DNA of 56,068 nt from Bacteroidales bacterium UBA1197. GTDB lineage: Bacteria; Bacteroidota; Bacteroidia; Bacteroidales; UBA932. The number at the start of each line of letters is the position of its first letter. The stretch's first letter is position 1. The notes below the pieces were generated by a model. The model ran no database searches. It saw only the letters and a list, made by a program, of their open reading frames with translations, and was not told the DNA's origin. The stretch spans positions 1 through 56,068 of the forward strand of contig DBYB01000062.1 of NCBI GenBank assembly GCA_002309995.1. Direction: 5' to 3'. The position numbers were made by a program, and so were the translations under genes. Positions 15,530 through 23,278 of this stretch are shown here, piece after piece.

Positions 15530-16314
15530 AGCGGAACCTGTTTATCGCAGCCACACTGCTGCTCGCCATCGCGTTCGCCTGCAAGAGCCCCTACGAGCTC
15601 CTGCTGGAAGGCAACGACGTTGAAGCCAAGTACGCTGCCGCATTCGAGTACTTCGGCGAAGGCAAGTATTCCAAGGCCAGCCAGCTGTTCGAATCCCTGT
15701 CCGTGATGACCAACGGCACCGAGAGGGACGACACAGTGCAGTACTACTGGGGCCTCAGCAACTACCGTTCGAAAGACTACTACACGGCGGAGACCAACTT
15801 CGAGAAGTTCCTGGAGCGCTATCCCAGGAGCCCCTTCGCCGAATCGGCGTCCTTCCTGCGCCTCGACTGCCTCTACCGCGCCACCCTGCGCTACGAGTTG
15901 GACCAGACGCCCACGTACAAGTGCATCACAGCTATCAACGAGTACCTCATAGCCCACCCCGACACCGAATACCGCGAGGTGTGCGACCGTATGCTGGACG
16001 ACCTCAACGAGCGCCTCGACCGCAAGGCCTACGAGAGCGCCTACCTCTATTATAAGATGGAAGACTACCTGGCCGCCCGCGTCGCCCTGCGCAACGTGCT
16101 CAAGGACAACGCCGACAACCGTTACCGCGAAGACGTGCTCTACTACACGGCGATGGCCTCGTACCACTACGCCGACCTGAGCACCCGGGCGAAGCAGAAG
16201 GAGCGCTTCCTGGTGTTCTACGACGACTACTTCAACTTCATCGGCGAATTCCCCGAATCGCCCCGCCGCGCCGAGCTCGAGAGGCTCTACAATAAAGTGA
16301 AAGAAAAATATTGA
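15526..16314 (+). CDS. bamD: Outer-membrane assembly lipoprotein BamD
   Basis: Starting at ATG 15526 gives 262 residues with a lipoprotein signal peptide ending AFAC (Cys19). The rest is helical TPR-like repeats: AAAFEYFGEGKYSKASQLFE, YYWGLSNYRSKDYYTAETNF, FLERYPRSPFAESASFL and a second pair toward the C terminus. This matches BamD, the essential lipoprotein partner of BamA. Longer upstream starts would lie inside trxB. The gene overlaps the trxB stop and is followed 33 bases later by rpoZ, a common Bacteroidetes order. Confidence 0.93.
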   Translation: MKRNLFIAATLLLAIAFACKSPYELLLEGNDVEAKYAAAFEYFGEGKYSKASQLFESLSVMTNGTERDDTVQYYWGLSNYRSKDYYTAETNFEKFLERYPRSPFAESASFLRLDCLYRATLRYELDQTPTYKCITAINEYLIAHPDTEYREVCDRMLDDLNERLDRKAYESAYLYYKMEDYLAARVALRNVLKDNADNRYREDVLYYTAMASYHYADLSTRAKQKERFLVFYDDYFNFIGEFPESPRRAELERLYNKVKEKY

Positions 16315-16347
16315 AACTTTGCGCAGCGTGCGCAGGGTACTATAGAT

Positions 16348-16668
16348 ATGGAAAACAAGATACCCAACAACACCATCACGAGGGACATCAAGGACCTCGC
16401 CGCCCCTACGGGCAACATTTACGAGACGGCAGTTATCCTCGCCCAGAGGGCCAACCAGATAGCAATGGCCGAGAAGAAGGAACTCAACAAGCGCCTTGAG
16501 GAATTCCGCAACGAGCGCGACACCATGGAAGAGACCTTCGAGAACAAGGAGCAGATAGAAATCTCCAAGTACTTCGAGCGCCAGCCCAAGCCCAGCCTTG
16601 TGGCCGTATCCGAATTCGAGGCAGGAGAACTCTCCTACCGCTTTGCCAAGACCGACGACAAGATCTGA
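16348..16668 (+). CDS. rpoZ: RNA polymerase omega subunit (Bacteroidetes type)
   Basis: This 106-residue protein has NTITRDIKDLAAPTGNIYET followed by an ILAQRANQIA helix and a REQ-like 'ENKEQIEISKYFERQPKPSL' segment. This is the Bacteroidetes form of the omega/Rpb6 family. Omega helps assemble the beta' subunit of RNA polymerase. The protein is longer than proteobacterial omega and has diverged, so it is often labelled hypothetical, but its place after bamD supports the call. Confidence 0.85.
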   Translation: MENKIPNNTITRDIKDLAAPTGNIYETAVILAQRANQIAMAEKKELNKRLEEFRNERDTMEETFENKEQIEISKYFERQPKPSLVAVSEFEAGELSYRFAKTDDKI

Positions 16669-16683
16669 GCATAGCCGTCCGGG

Positions 16684-17136
16684 ATGGCCAAGCTGAAGAA
16701 GAGAGTCAACGATATGGAGGCCTTCAGGCGAATGCTGGCCACGCAGGACCTGAAAGCAACCCCGCAGCGCATCGCCGTACACGAGGTGATGATGGAGAAA
16801 GTCCACGCCAGCGCCGACACGGTGTATGACGCCATAATGGAGAAAGGCGGCTGCAAGATTACCCGGGCTTCCGTGTACAACATACTCTCAGGCCTGGCCG
16901 ACGCCGGCATCTACGCGCGCCGGATGACCTCCAGCAGCAAGATGCTCTTCGACGTAAACGCCTACCGCCACATACACCTGTACGACACGCGCAACCACGA
17001 GCTGATGGACATCGAGGCCGATGACCTTCTCGCTGCGGCGGATATGGGCATCCGGCGGCGGCGCTTCCGCGGATACAAGATAGACGACATCGAGGTGCAC
17101 ATACTCTGCCACCCCACAAGAAAGAAACTGATATGA
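16684..17136 (+). CDS. Fur/PerR-family transcriptional regulator with an altered metal site
   Basis: This 150-residue protein has a Fur-type winged helix: LKATPQRIAVHEVMMEK, SADTVYDAIMEKG and the recognition segment KITRASVYNILSGLADAGI. A dimerisation domain with FDVNAYRHIHLYD follows. Fur and PerR usually have HHHHxxCxxCG and a second CxxC for a structural zinc. Here the only two cysteines (in GGCKIT and HILCHP) are not in CxxC pairs, and the HIH pair remains. It may still sense metal or peroxide through the regulatory site. Its target is unknown. It lies 15 bases after rpoZ and overlaps the next ATG by four. Confidence 0.8.
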   Translation: MAKLKKRVNDMEAFRRMLATQDLKATPQRIAVHEVMMEKVHASADTVYDAIMEKGGCKITRASVYNILSGLADAGIYARRMTSSSKMLFDVNAYRHIHLYDTRNHELMDIEADDLLAAADMGIRRRRFRGYKIDDIEVHILCHPTRKKLI

Positions 17137-17795
17137 AACGATTCCTTTATATCATCCTCTGCCTGGCGGTACTGGCGGGCTGCGACAAGTCCGAGCCCAT
17201 AATCTACCGGGGCACAATGTTCGGCACCATGCAGTCGACCGGCGTAATGCTGGGCGACGACGGCGGCACCTACCACTTCCGCAACGTCTCCGAACTGGGC
17301 ACCTCGTTCCCCTCCTCCGGCAGGATCGTGGTTATGTTCGACGTTTACAGCAAACTGGAAGACAAGGAACGGGAATACGACGCGGCAGTGCTCCAGTATG
17401 CCATACCCCTCTCCAAGGATCCGGTTACCTGCAACACGGATGAAGAAGACGCCGCCCTGGGTGACGACCCGATTGAAATGAGCAACGGCACTTGCTCCGC
17501 CGGGTACCTCAACCTGCTGTGCACCGCACTCATCAGGGAGGCCTCGTCGGTAACCCATTTAGTGAATCTACAGATAGTCCCGGGCGAGAACCCCGACACA
17601 CTGCACACCGTGCTGCGCCACAACGCCGGCGACGACAAGGTAACCGACGACAATATGGAGTTCTTCAGCGAGCAGCAGTTCTATGCGTCATTCCCCATCG
17701 GCGATTACCTGCCTGAGGAAGGCACGATAGTGCTGGAAGTGAAATGGTTCTGGCAAGATGACTGGCACACTGTCTGGGCCACGGTAGCAAAATAA
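17133..17795 (+). CDS. NigD-like lipoprotein
   Basis: This 220-residue protein has a lipoprotein signal peptide ending LAGC (Cys17). It continues with a beta-rich domain that has a GTMFGTMQSTGVMLGDDGGTYHF start, a SGRIVVMFDVYSK strand, a central HLVNLQIV strand and a C-terminal VLEVKWFWQ strand. This is the pattern of the NigD-like family of Bacteroidetes lipoproteins, named after a bacteriocin-operon gene but of unknown function. It is translationally coupled to the Fur-like regulator, so the two may share a response. A terminator follows. Confidence 0.72.
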   Translation: MKRFLYIILCLAVLAGCDKSEPIIYRGTMFGTMQSTGVMLGDDGGTYHFRNVSELGTSFPSSGRIVVMFDVYSKLEDKEREYDAAVLQYAIPLSKDPVTCNTDEEDAALGDDPIEMSNGTCSAGYLNLLCTALIREASSVTHLVNLQIVPGENPDTLHTVLRHNAGDDKVTDDNMEFFSEQQFYASFPIGDYLPEEGTIVLEVKWFWQDDWHTVWATVAK

Positions 17796-17826
17796 GAAAA
17801 GGTGCTCAGCCGAGCACCTTTTCTTT
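17794..17826. terminator. Bidirectional terminator between nigD-like and rng
   Basis: AAGAAAAGGTGCTC-AGCC-GAGCACCTTTTCTT is a perfect 14-bp inverted repeat, A-rich before and T-rich after on both strands. It starts at the NigD-like stop codon and includes the last codons and stop of rng, so one element serves both convergent genes. Confidence 0.9.
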
Positions 17827-19368
17827 GTCATAGAATTCATACTGCAGGATACTGTGCTCCGTCATTTCGACGAGCTTCAGTTTGCATTTGTACTTGCGTT
17901 TCCACTTGTTTACGAAGGAGTTCCAGTAGCCCCGGGTAAGATATGAACCCAGGATCGGACTGACCTTCAGCGTGAACTGGCGGAGGCCTGTGCTCTCAAT
18001 CAGGTCGGCGAGCTTGCGCTCCACCTGTTCGTCTATAACCACCGTGGAGGTAATCTTTCCGGTGCCGTGGCAGAGCGGACATTTCTCCGTGGTGTTGATC
18101 TCTGTGACCGGACGGATACGCTGACGGGTAATCTGCATCAGGCCGAATTTGGTGAGGGGAAGCACGTTGTGCTTTGCCCTGTCGCTCGCCATAAGCTCGT
18201 TCATGTACTTGTACAGATCGTTGCGGTGCTCGGGGGAATCCATATCGATGAAATCGACGATGATGATTCCGCCCATATCGCGCAGGCGCAACTGGCGGGC
18301 GATTTCTTCGGCGGCCAGCTTGTTTACCTCGAAGGTATTCTCTTCCTGGTCGTTGGTCTTGGCGCGTATGCCGCTGTTCACGTCGATGACGCCGAGGGCC
18401 TCCGTGGTCTCTATGACCAGGTATGCGCCCTGCTTCATCGGCACCACCTTGCCGAAGGAACTCTTGATCTGCCGTGTGACCTCGAAGTGGTCGAAGATCG
18501 GTTCCTTGCCCTCATACAGTTTGACTATCTTCTCCTGCTCGGGAGAGATGAGGGAAATGTACTTGCGCGTTTCCTCGTAAATTTTTGGATCGTTCACATA
18601 GACGTTGGTGAACGAATCGTTGAGGAGATCGCGAAGGACGGTGGTGGTCTTGGAATACTCCGTGAAGAGCAGCCCCTTGCCTTTGTTCTTCGAGATGGTC
18701 TTCCAGGAATTCTCCCACTTTTCAATCAGTGAGCGGAGCTCCGCCACCAGCACTGCGGCAGAACTGCCTTCAGCGGCCGTGCGGATAATGGCTCCGTAGT
18801 TCCTGGGCAGGATGTTGCCAACCAGGGTCTCGAGTCTTTTCTTTTCCTCTTTCGAGGATATCTTTTGGGAAACGCTCACTTTCTCCGCGAAAGGGAGCAG
18901 CACAATATTGCGTCCTGCCAATGAAATCTCCGCAGTCAGCCGGGACCCCTTTGTGGATATAGGCTCCTTGACAATTTGTCCGATGATAAGCTGTCCGGGC
19001 TTGAGGTAATCCTCTATGCGTCCGTCCTTGGAGAGAGGGTCCCCAAGCCGGATGCCGGTAAACAACTGTTTCATATCCTTGCCTGGGGCACTCTCGCGCA
19101 CGAACTTGTCGAATGCGTCGAAGTGCAGGCCCAGGTCGAGGTAATGGACAAACGCCTCCTTGGTGTCTCCTATGTCCACGAATGCAGCATTCAGGGCGGG
19201 CAGTATCTTCTTGACTTTGCCAAGATATACATCACCCACCGAGAAACTGTGGCCCTGGCTCGATTCTCTGTTGAGCTCGATAAGGCGGTGGTTCTCCAGC
19301 AAAGCCAGACGAACCTCGGCCGAGCCCACATCGACCACAAGGTCTTTTTCCAGGTGTTCGGACTCCAT
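17806..19368 (-). CDS. rng: Ribonuclease E/G
   Basis: The 520 residues match the RNase G-sized catalytic part of the RNase E/G family. There is an S1 domain (GDVYLGKVKKILPALNAAFVDIG, about 46-68), a 5' sensor/RNase H-like middle, the DNase I-like metal site in LGVIDVNSG and GIIIVDFIDMD, and a zinc-link-like CPLCHGTGK. It cleaves AU-rich single-stranded RNA with preference for 5' monophosphates. There is no long disordered C-terminal scaffold. It sits 55 bases after the mS38-like gene with a terminator-like hairpin between, suggesting read-through or attenuation. Confidence 0.95.
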   Translation of the reverse strand: MESEHLEKDLVVDVGSAEVRLALLENHRLIELNRESSQGHSFSVGDVYLGKVKKILPALNAAFVDIGDTKEAFVHYLDLGLHFDAFDKFVRESAPGKDMKQLFTGIRLGDPLSKDGRIEDYLKPGQLIIGQIVKEPISTKGSRLTAEISLAGRNIVLLPFAEKVSVSQKISSKEEKKRLETLVGNILPRNYGAIIRTAAEGSSAAVLVAELRSLIEKWENSWKTISKNKGKGLLFTEYSKTTTVLRDLLNDSFTNVYVNDPKIYEETRKYISLISPEQEKIVKLYEGKEPIFDHFEVTRQIKSSFGKVVPMKQGAYLVIETTEALGVIDVNSGIRAKTNDQEENTFEVNKLAAEEIARQLRLRDMGGIIIVDFIDMDSPEHRNDLYKYMNELMASDRAKHNVLPLTKFGLMQITRQRIRPVTEINTTEKCPLCHGTGKITSTVVIDEQVERKLADLIESTGLRQFTLKVSPILGSYLTRGYWNSFVNKWKRKYKCKLKLVEMTEHSILQYEFYDKEKVLG

Positions 19369-19387
19369 GTTGGGACGTTATAAAACG

Positions 19388-19415
19388 AAAAACCCGCCGG
19401 ATCTCCCGCCGGGCT
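19388..19415 (-). terminator. Terminator or attenuator between the mS38-like gene and rng
   Basis: The minus strand forms GCCCGGCGG-GAGAT-CCGGCGGGT, a stem with one internal G-G mismatch, followed by TTTTT. Its T-tract ends only 19 bases before the rng ATG, and no separate rng promoter is visible after it. Confidence 0.65.
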
Positions 19416-19423
19416 TTTCGCGA

Positions 19424-19513
19424 CTATTTCTTCTTGTGTCGGTTCAGGCGAAGGCGCTTCTTGCGCTTGTGGGTCGCCATCTTGTGTCTCTTATGCTTCT
19501 TTCCGTTAGGCAT
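19424..19513 (-). CDS. mS38/COX24-like small basic protein
   Basis: This frame encodes 29 residues, MPNGKKHKRHKMATHKRKKR followed by LRLNRHKKK. Seventeen of the 29 are Lys or Arg and five more are His. The KMATHKRKKRLR core matches the AURKAIP1/COX24 (mS38-like) domain found as tiny proteins across Bacteroidetes and at the C terminus of a mitochondrial ribosomal protein. A ribosomal role is likely from composition and homology but not shown. It lies 15 bases downstream of the HU gene and is probably expressed from the HU promoter. Confidence 0.85.
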   Translation of the reverse strand: MPNGKKHKRHKMATHKRKKRLRLNRHKKK

Positions 19514-19528
19514 ATGGAATAAAATTGA

Positions 19529-19804
19529 TTATTTCTGAAGCTCTGCAACGAAAGCCTTGGAGGGCTTGAATGCAGGGATATCGTGTGCGGGTATGGTGAT
19601 GGTGGTCTTCTTGGTGATGTTGCGAGCGGCCTTGGTTGCCCTGTGCTTGATAATGAAACTGCCAAATCCGCGGAGATACACGGGCTCTCCCTTCACGATG
19701 GATCCCTTGATGGACTCCATAGCTGCCTCGAATACGGTCTGAACTGTTACTTTTTCAATGCCGGTTGCCTTTGCAACTTCACTGACGATTTCTGCCTTTG
19801 TCAT
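19529..19804 (-). CDS. HU-family DNA-binding protein
   Basis: The 91 residues match HU/IHF length. TKAEIVSEVAKATGIEKVTV forms the N-terminal helices, and VYLRGFGSFIIKHRATKAARN with ITIPAHDIPAFKPSKAF forms the beta arms that hold the minor groove. It bends and compacts DNA as a dimer. It has the clearest full promoter in the window (19886-19856) and an inverted repeat in its leader (19832-19854). It is followed by the mS38-like gene. Confidence 0.95.
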   Translation of the reverse strand: MTKAEIVSEVAKATGIEKVTVQTVFEAAMESIKGSIVKGEPVYLRGFGSFIIKHRATKAARNITKKTTITIPAHDIPAFKPSKAFVAELQK

Positions 19805-19831
19805 AATTGTAGTTTAAATTTGATTAGTTAT

Positions 19832-19854
19832 CTTCCCATCAATCAATTGGGAAG
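19832..19854 (-). other. Inverted repeat in the HU leader
   Basis: CTTCCCA-tcaatcaat-TGGGAAG has 7-bp arms 28 bases before the HU ATG and just after its -7 box. It could be a leader hairpin or an operator. Nothing in the sequence decides which. Confidence 0.4.
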
Positions 19855-19855
19855 G

Positions 19856-19886
19856 CAAAGTTAGGGCTTAATTTCTAACTATCAAA
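19856..19886 (-). promoter_or_regulatory. Bacteroidetes promoter for HU
   Basis: On the minus strand TTTG (886-883) and TAACTTTG (863-856) are separated by exactly 19 bases, a full match to the -33/-7 consensus of the housekeeping sigma factor of this phylum. Confidence 0.8.
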
Positions 19887-19906
19887 ATATTTTTTGCCTT
19901 TTCTTT

Positions 19907-19923
19907 TTGGCACGGAGATTGAC
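19907..19923 (+). promoter_or_regulatory. Sigma-54-like element upstream of lon
   Basis: TTGGCACGGAGATTGAC matches 15 of 17 positions of the sigma-54 consensus YTGGCACGRNNNTTGCW, with intact -24 GG but TTGA instead of TTGC at -12. It lies 57 bases before the lon ATG. rpoN itself is encoded downstream of lon. The loss of the -12 C makes this tentative. Confidence 0.3.
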
Positions 19924-19933
19924 CAATAAGGCC

Positions 19934-19951
19934 CGGGGATTCTTGTCCCCG
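19934..19951 (+). other. Short hairpin in the lon leader
   Basis: CGGGGA-TTCTTG-TCCCCG is a 6-bp inverted repeat about 30 bases before the lon ATG. With the TTGGCAC motifs on either side it makes the lon upstream region unusually structured. Confidence 0.4.
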
Positions 19952-19980
19952 AATCACTGACATTTTGGCACACGATTATT

Positions 19981-22350
19981 ATGAAACAAGATATCAATAT
20001 CATCCCAGTAGTACAGGGCGAATTGCCCTTCAGGCTTAACGAGAGCGAACTTCCCGACGTTCTGCCGGTGCTCGCGCTGCGCGGCGCCGCACTCTTCCCG
20101 GGCACCGTTTATCCTGTCACAATTGGCAGGGAAAAGTCAATGCGCCTCATCCAGGACGCTGAAGACCACGACTTTTTCATCGGTGCGGTTCCCCAGATGG
20201 ACGTAACCGTGGAGGATCCGGGAGCAAACGACCTCTACCGCTACGGCACCGTGTGCAAGATAATCAAGACCCTGGAGATGCCGGACGGTACCGTTACCGC
20301 CATCCTGCAGGCCTTCAGGCGCATCGAGATAGAGACGGTGGTCTCCCTTGACCCTTATCTCACCGCACGCGTGATTTACAGGCACGACCGCACGTACGAC
20401 ATCTCTTCCACCGACGTGAAGGCCCTTTCCGAGGCTCTCAAGGACAAGGCCATCCAGGTGCTCCGCACCACCAACTTCTCATCCCGCGAGTCCATCGGCG
20501 CCATCAAGGCCGTCGAGAACTTCGAGTTCCTCGTGAACTTCACCGCCACCACCGTGGAAGTGGAGAACTTCAAGGAGAAGATGGAACTGCTGTCGCTGGA
20601 CGACCTGAAGCTGCGCGCAATGAAGCTCCTCACTATGCTCGACATCCAGCTCCAGCTCATAAAGCTCAAGCAGGACATCAACCAGAAGGTGAAGAGCGAA
20701 CTGGACCAGCAGCAGAGGGAATACTACCTGAACAGCCAGCTCAAGACCATCCAGGAAGAGCTCGGAATGGACGAGAAGGAAGACTTCGACAAGTTTCGCG
20801 AGCGCGCCAAGGACAAGAAGTGGCCCGAGGAGATTGCCAAGGCCTTCGAAAAGGAGCTCTCCAAACTGGAGAAGTACAATCCCAACTCGCCCGACTACAG
20901 CGTGCAGTACAATTACCTGGAGTTTATGCTCCAGCTCCCCTGGGGCGAGATGAGCGAGGACAACCTCGACCTCAAGCACGCCCAGGAGGTACTGGACGAA
21001 GACCACTATGGCCTCGACACCGTGAAGGACCGCATCATCGAATACCTGGCGGTGCTCAAGCTCAAGGGCAATATGAAGTCGCCCATCCTCTGCCTCTACG
21101 GTCCTCCGGGAGTCGGAAAGACCTCGCTCGGCAAATCCATCGCCCGCTCGCTGGGGCGCAAGTACGTGCGCATCTCGCTGGGCGGTATGCACGACGAGGC
21201 CGAGATCCGTGGCCACCGCAAGACCTACGTGGGCGCGCTCCCCGGCCGTATCCTCAACGGAATCGCCCGTGCCGGTACCTCCAACCCCGTGATCGTGCTC
21301 GATGAGATAGACAAACTGGGCTCCGACTTCAAGGGCGACCCGTCATCGGCACTGCTTGAGGCCCTCGACCCCGAGCAGAACTCCACCTTCCACGACAACT
21401 ACCTCGACCTGGATTACGACCTCAGCAACGTGATGTTCATCACTACGGCCAACAGCCTCTCGCCCGTGCAGCCCGCCCTGCTCGACCGTATGGAGCTCAT
21501 CAACGTGTCCGGCTACCTCGCAGAAGAGAAAGCCGAGATCGCAAAGCAGTTCCTCCTGCCCAAGCAGCTCAAGGAGCACGGAATCGACGGCCGCAAGCTG
21601 AAGATAAGCCCCGACGGCATACAGGCCATCATCGACCAGTACACCCACGAAAGCGGCGTGCGCGGCCTCGAGAAGCAGATCGCGAAGATCGCCCGCGTCA
21701 CCGCAAAGAAGATAGCCCTCGGGCAGAAGTACCCTTCAACCATCAAGCCGCAGCACCTCAAGGAATACCTGGGCCTGCCCACCAACTTCCACGACCTGCA
21801 GAAGGGCAACGAGGCTCCCGGCGTGGTTACTGGCCTGGCCTGGACCCAGATGGGCGGCGAGATACTCTTCGTGGAGAGTTCCGTCAGCAACGGCAAGGGC
21901 GTGATGACGATGACCGGCAACCTGGGCGACGTGATGAAGGAGTCCGCCACCATTGCCTACCAGTACATCAAGGCGCACCCCGAGATGGCGAAGATGGATT
22001 CCAAGACCTTCTCCGAGAAAGACATCCACGTGCACGTGCCGGAAGGCGCAACGCCCAAGGACGGCCCGTCAGCGGGTATCACGATGGTGAGCTCCATGGT
22101 GTCCGCACTGCGCGGCGAGGCCATACGCAAGGGCATCGCGATGACCGGCGAGATGACCCTGCGCGGCCGCGTGCTGCCGGTGGGCGGCATCAAGGAGAAG
22201 ATTCTTGCGGCCAAGCGCGCGGGAGTGAGCACAATAGTGATTTCCGAAGACAACCGCAAGGACGTGGAAGACATCAAGGAAATCTACGTGCGCGGCCTGG
22301 AATTCCGTTACGTGAAGACCATAGACGACGTGATGGCCTGCATATTCTAA
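19981..22350 (+). CDS. lon: ATP-dependent protease Lon
   Basis: This 789-residue LonA-type protease has an N-terminal substrate-binding domain (PVLALRGAALFPGTVYPVTI), a coiled-coil middle, an AAA+ module with Walker A GPPGVGKT (374-381) and Walker B VIVLDEIDK, and a C-terminal peptidase with the Ser697-Lys740 dyad (DGPSAG, GGIKEK). It degrades misfolded and regulatory proteins in the cytoplasm. No normal -7 box is visible just upstream. Instead there are two TTGGCAC motifs, one sigma-54-like (19907-19923). The following lipoprotein gene has its own -7 box. Confidence 0.97.
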   Translation: MKQDINIIPVVQGELPFRLNESELPDVLPVLALRGAALFPGTVYPVTIGREKSMRLIQDAEDHDFFIGAVPQMDVTVEDPGANDLYRYGTVCKIIKTLEMPDGTVTAILQAFRRIEIETVVSLDPYLTARVIYRHDRTYDISSTDVKALSEALKDKAIQVLRTTNFSSRESIGAIKAVENFEFLVNFTATTVEVENFKEKMELLSLDDLKLRAMKLLTMLDIQLQLIKLKQDINQKVKSELDQQQREYYLNSQLKTIQEELGMDEKEDFDKFRERAKDKKWPEEIAKAFEKELSKLEKYNPNSPDYSVQYNYLEFMLQLPWGEMSEDNLDLKHAQEVLDEDHYGLDTVKDRIIEYLAVLKLKGNMKSPILCLYGPPGVGKTSLGKSIARSLGRKYVRISLGGMHDEAEIRGHRKTYVGALPGRILNGIARAGTSNPVIVLDEIDKLGSDFKGDPSSALLEALDPEQNSTFHDNYLDLDYDLSNVMFITTANSLSPVQPALLDRMELINVSGYLAEEKAEIAKQFLLPKQLKEHGIDGRKLKISPDGIQAIIDQYTHESGVRGLEKQIAKIARVTAKKIALGQKYPSTIKPQHLKEYLGLPTNFHDLQKGNEAPGVVTGLAWTQMGGEILFVESSVSNGKGVMTMTGNLGDVMKESATIAYQYIKAHPEMAKMDSKTFSEKDIHVHVPEGATPKDGPSAGITMVSSMVSALRGEAIRKGIAMTGEMTLRGRVLPVGGIKEKILAAKRAGVSTIVISEDNRKDVEDIKEIYVRGLEFRYVKTIDDVMACIF

Positions 22351-22361
22351 AATACTTTTAG

Positions 22362-22369
22362 TATATTTG
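22362..22369 (+). promoter_or_regulatory. -7 box before the lipoprotein-SPOR-rpoN group
   Basis: TATATTTG matches TAnnTTTG, seven bases before the ATG at 22377, 12 bases past the lon stop. Confidence 0.5.
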
Positions 22370-22376
22370 CAGTCCT

Positions 22377-22841
22377 ATGACAAGGACTCTCAGACTAATT
22401 CTGGCAGCAGTCGTGACGCTTTGCGCCACGGCTTGCGCGTCTTACAAGGACATAAAGGTAACCGGCTGCGAACTCACGGCCATCGTCCCCCGCGGGCTCA
22501 CCTCCTTCGATGCCACGATGGACATCAGCGTCTCCAATCCCGCATCCGAGATTACCCTGTCCGAGATGAATGCACTGGTGAAGCTCAGGCAGGAACCCTG
22601 CCTGCACCTCACGGCGGAAGACGTCACCATAGCCCCCCGCTCGGAGAACGTCTATACCGTTATCTTCCACGGCGACCTTGACGGAGAGTTCAATCCATTC
22701 TCGCTCCTCCCCCTGCTCCGGCAGAAGGATTTCAGCGAAGTTACCATAGACCTGGGCTTCCGCGGCACCCTCCGCAGCGGTCTCGGCAAGTATTTTGAAT
22801 ACAAGGATATTCCGGTAACCGATTTACTTCCCCAACAATGA
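22377..22841 (+). CDS. Small lipoprotein with LEA-type-2-like domain
   Basis: This 154-residue protein has a lipoprotein signal peptide with Cys20 (CATAC). The mature part is beta-rich: IKVTGCELTAIVPRGLTSF, TMDISVSNPASEITLSEMNA, VIFHGDLDG and EVTIDLGFRGTLRSG. The alternating pattern around 'SVSNP' resembles the LEA-type-2 (LEA14) fold found in envelope lipoproteins, but the match is by eye. The function is unknown. It overlaps the SPOR gene by four bases. Confidence 0.55.
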   Translation: MTRTLRLILAAVVTLCATACASYKDIKVTGCELTAIVPRGLTSFDATMDISVSNPASEITLSEMNALVKLRQEPCLHLTAEDVTIAPRSENVYTVIFHGDLDGEFNPFSLLPLLRQKDFSEVTIDLGFRGTLRSGLGKYFEYKDIPVTDLLPQQ

Positions 22842-23278
22842 AACGTATCGGATTGATAATATTTGCTTTGCTGCTGTGCTTCGGGCTCCGCGCCCAGGAG
22901 CAGCAGGACAGCACCGCGGTAGCGGCCTACGACGTTTTCGACCGGCTGTCTTCCAACCTCGAGGTTGAGCAGAGCCCGGCAATACGCGAGGCGGTCAACG
23001 CCCACGTGGAGCGCAACGAGCGCCGCGCCGCCTCCGGCCTCGCCGGCCAGACCTACAGGATAAGGATATACTTCGACAGCGGCCAGGGCGCCCGTTCCGG
23101 CTCCGAGGCGGCAGCGGCCCGTTTCCGCAACCGTCACCCCGGCGTGCCGGTGTCGCGCACCTTCACCGACCCCTTCTTCAAGGTGACCGTGGGTGAGTAT
23201 TCCTCCAAGGCAGAGGCGGCCGCCGCACTCAAGAACCTGCAGCAGGAGTTTCCTACCGCATTCATCGTAAGGAACTGA
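22838..23278 (+). CDS. Secreted SPOR-domain protein
   Basis: This 146-residue protein has a signal peptide (MKRIGLIIFALLLCFGLRA). A short linker and a C-terminal SPOR-like domain (about 65-145) follow, with YRIRIYFDSGQGARSGSEAAAARF, FFKVTVGEYSSKAEAAAAL and FPTAFIVRN. SPOR domains bind glycan strands stripped of side peptides at division sites. That fits the cell-wall theme, but a role in this organism is inferred. Its stop overlaps the rpoN start by one base (TGATG). Confidence 0.8.
   Translation: MKRIGLIIFALLLCFGLRAQEQQDSTAVAAYDVFDRLSSNLEVEQSPAIREAVNAHVERNERRAASGLAGQTYRIRIYFDSGQGARSGSEAAAARFRNRHPGVPVSRTFTDPFFKVTVGEYSSKAEAAAALKNLQQEFPTAFIVRN

Noticed and set aside
19965..19977. Second TTGGCAC motif as a sigma-54 promoter
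   Set aside because: The -12 half is TTATT rather than TTGC and lies over the lon start codon, so alone it cannot be a promoter. It is kept only as part of a repeat observation.
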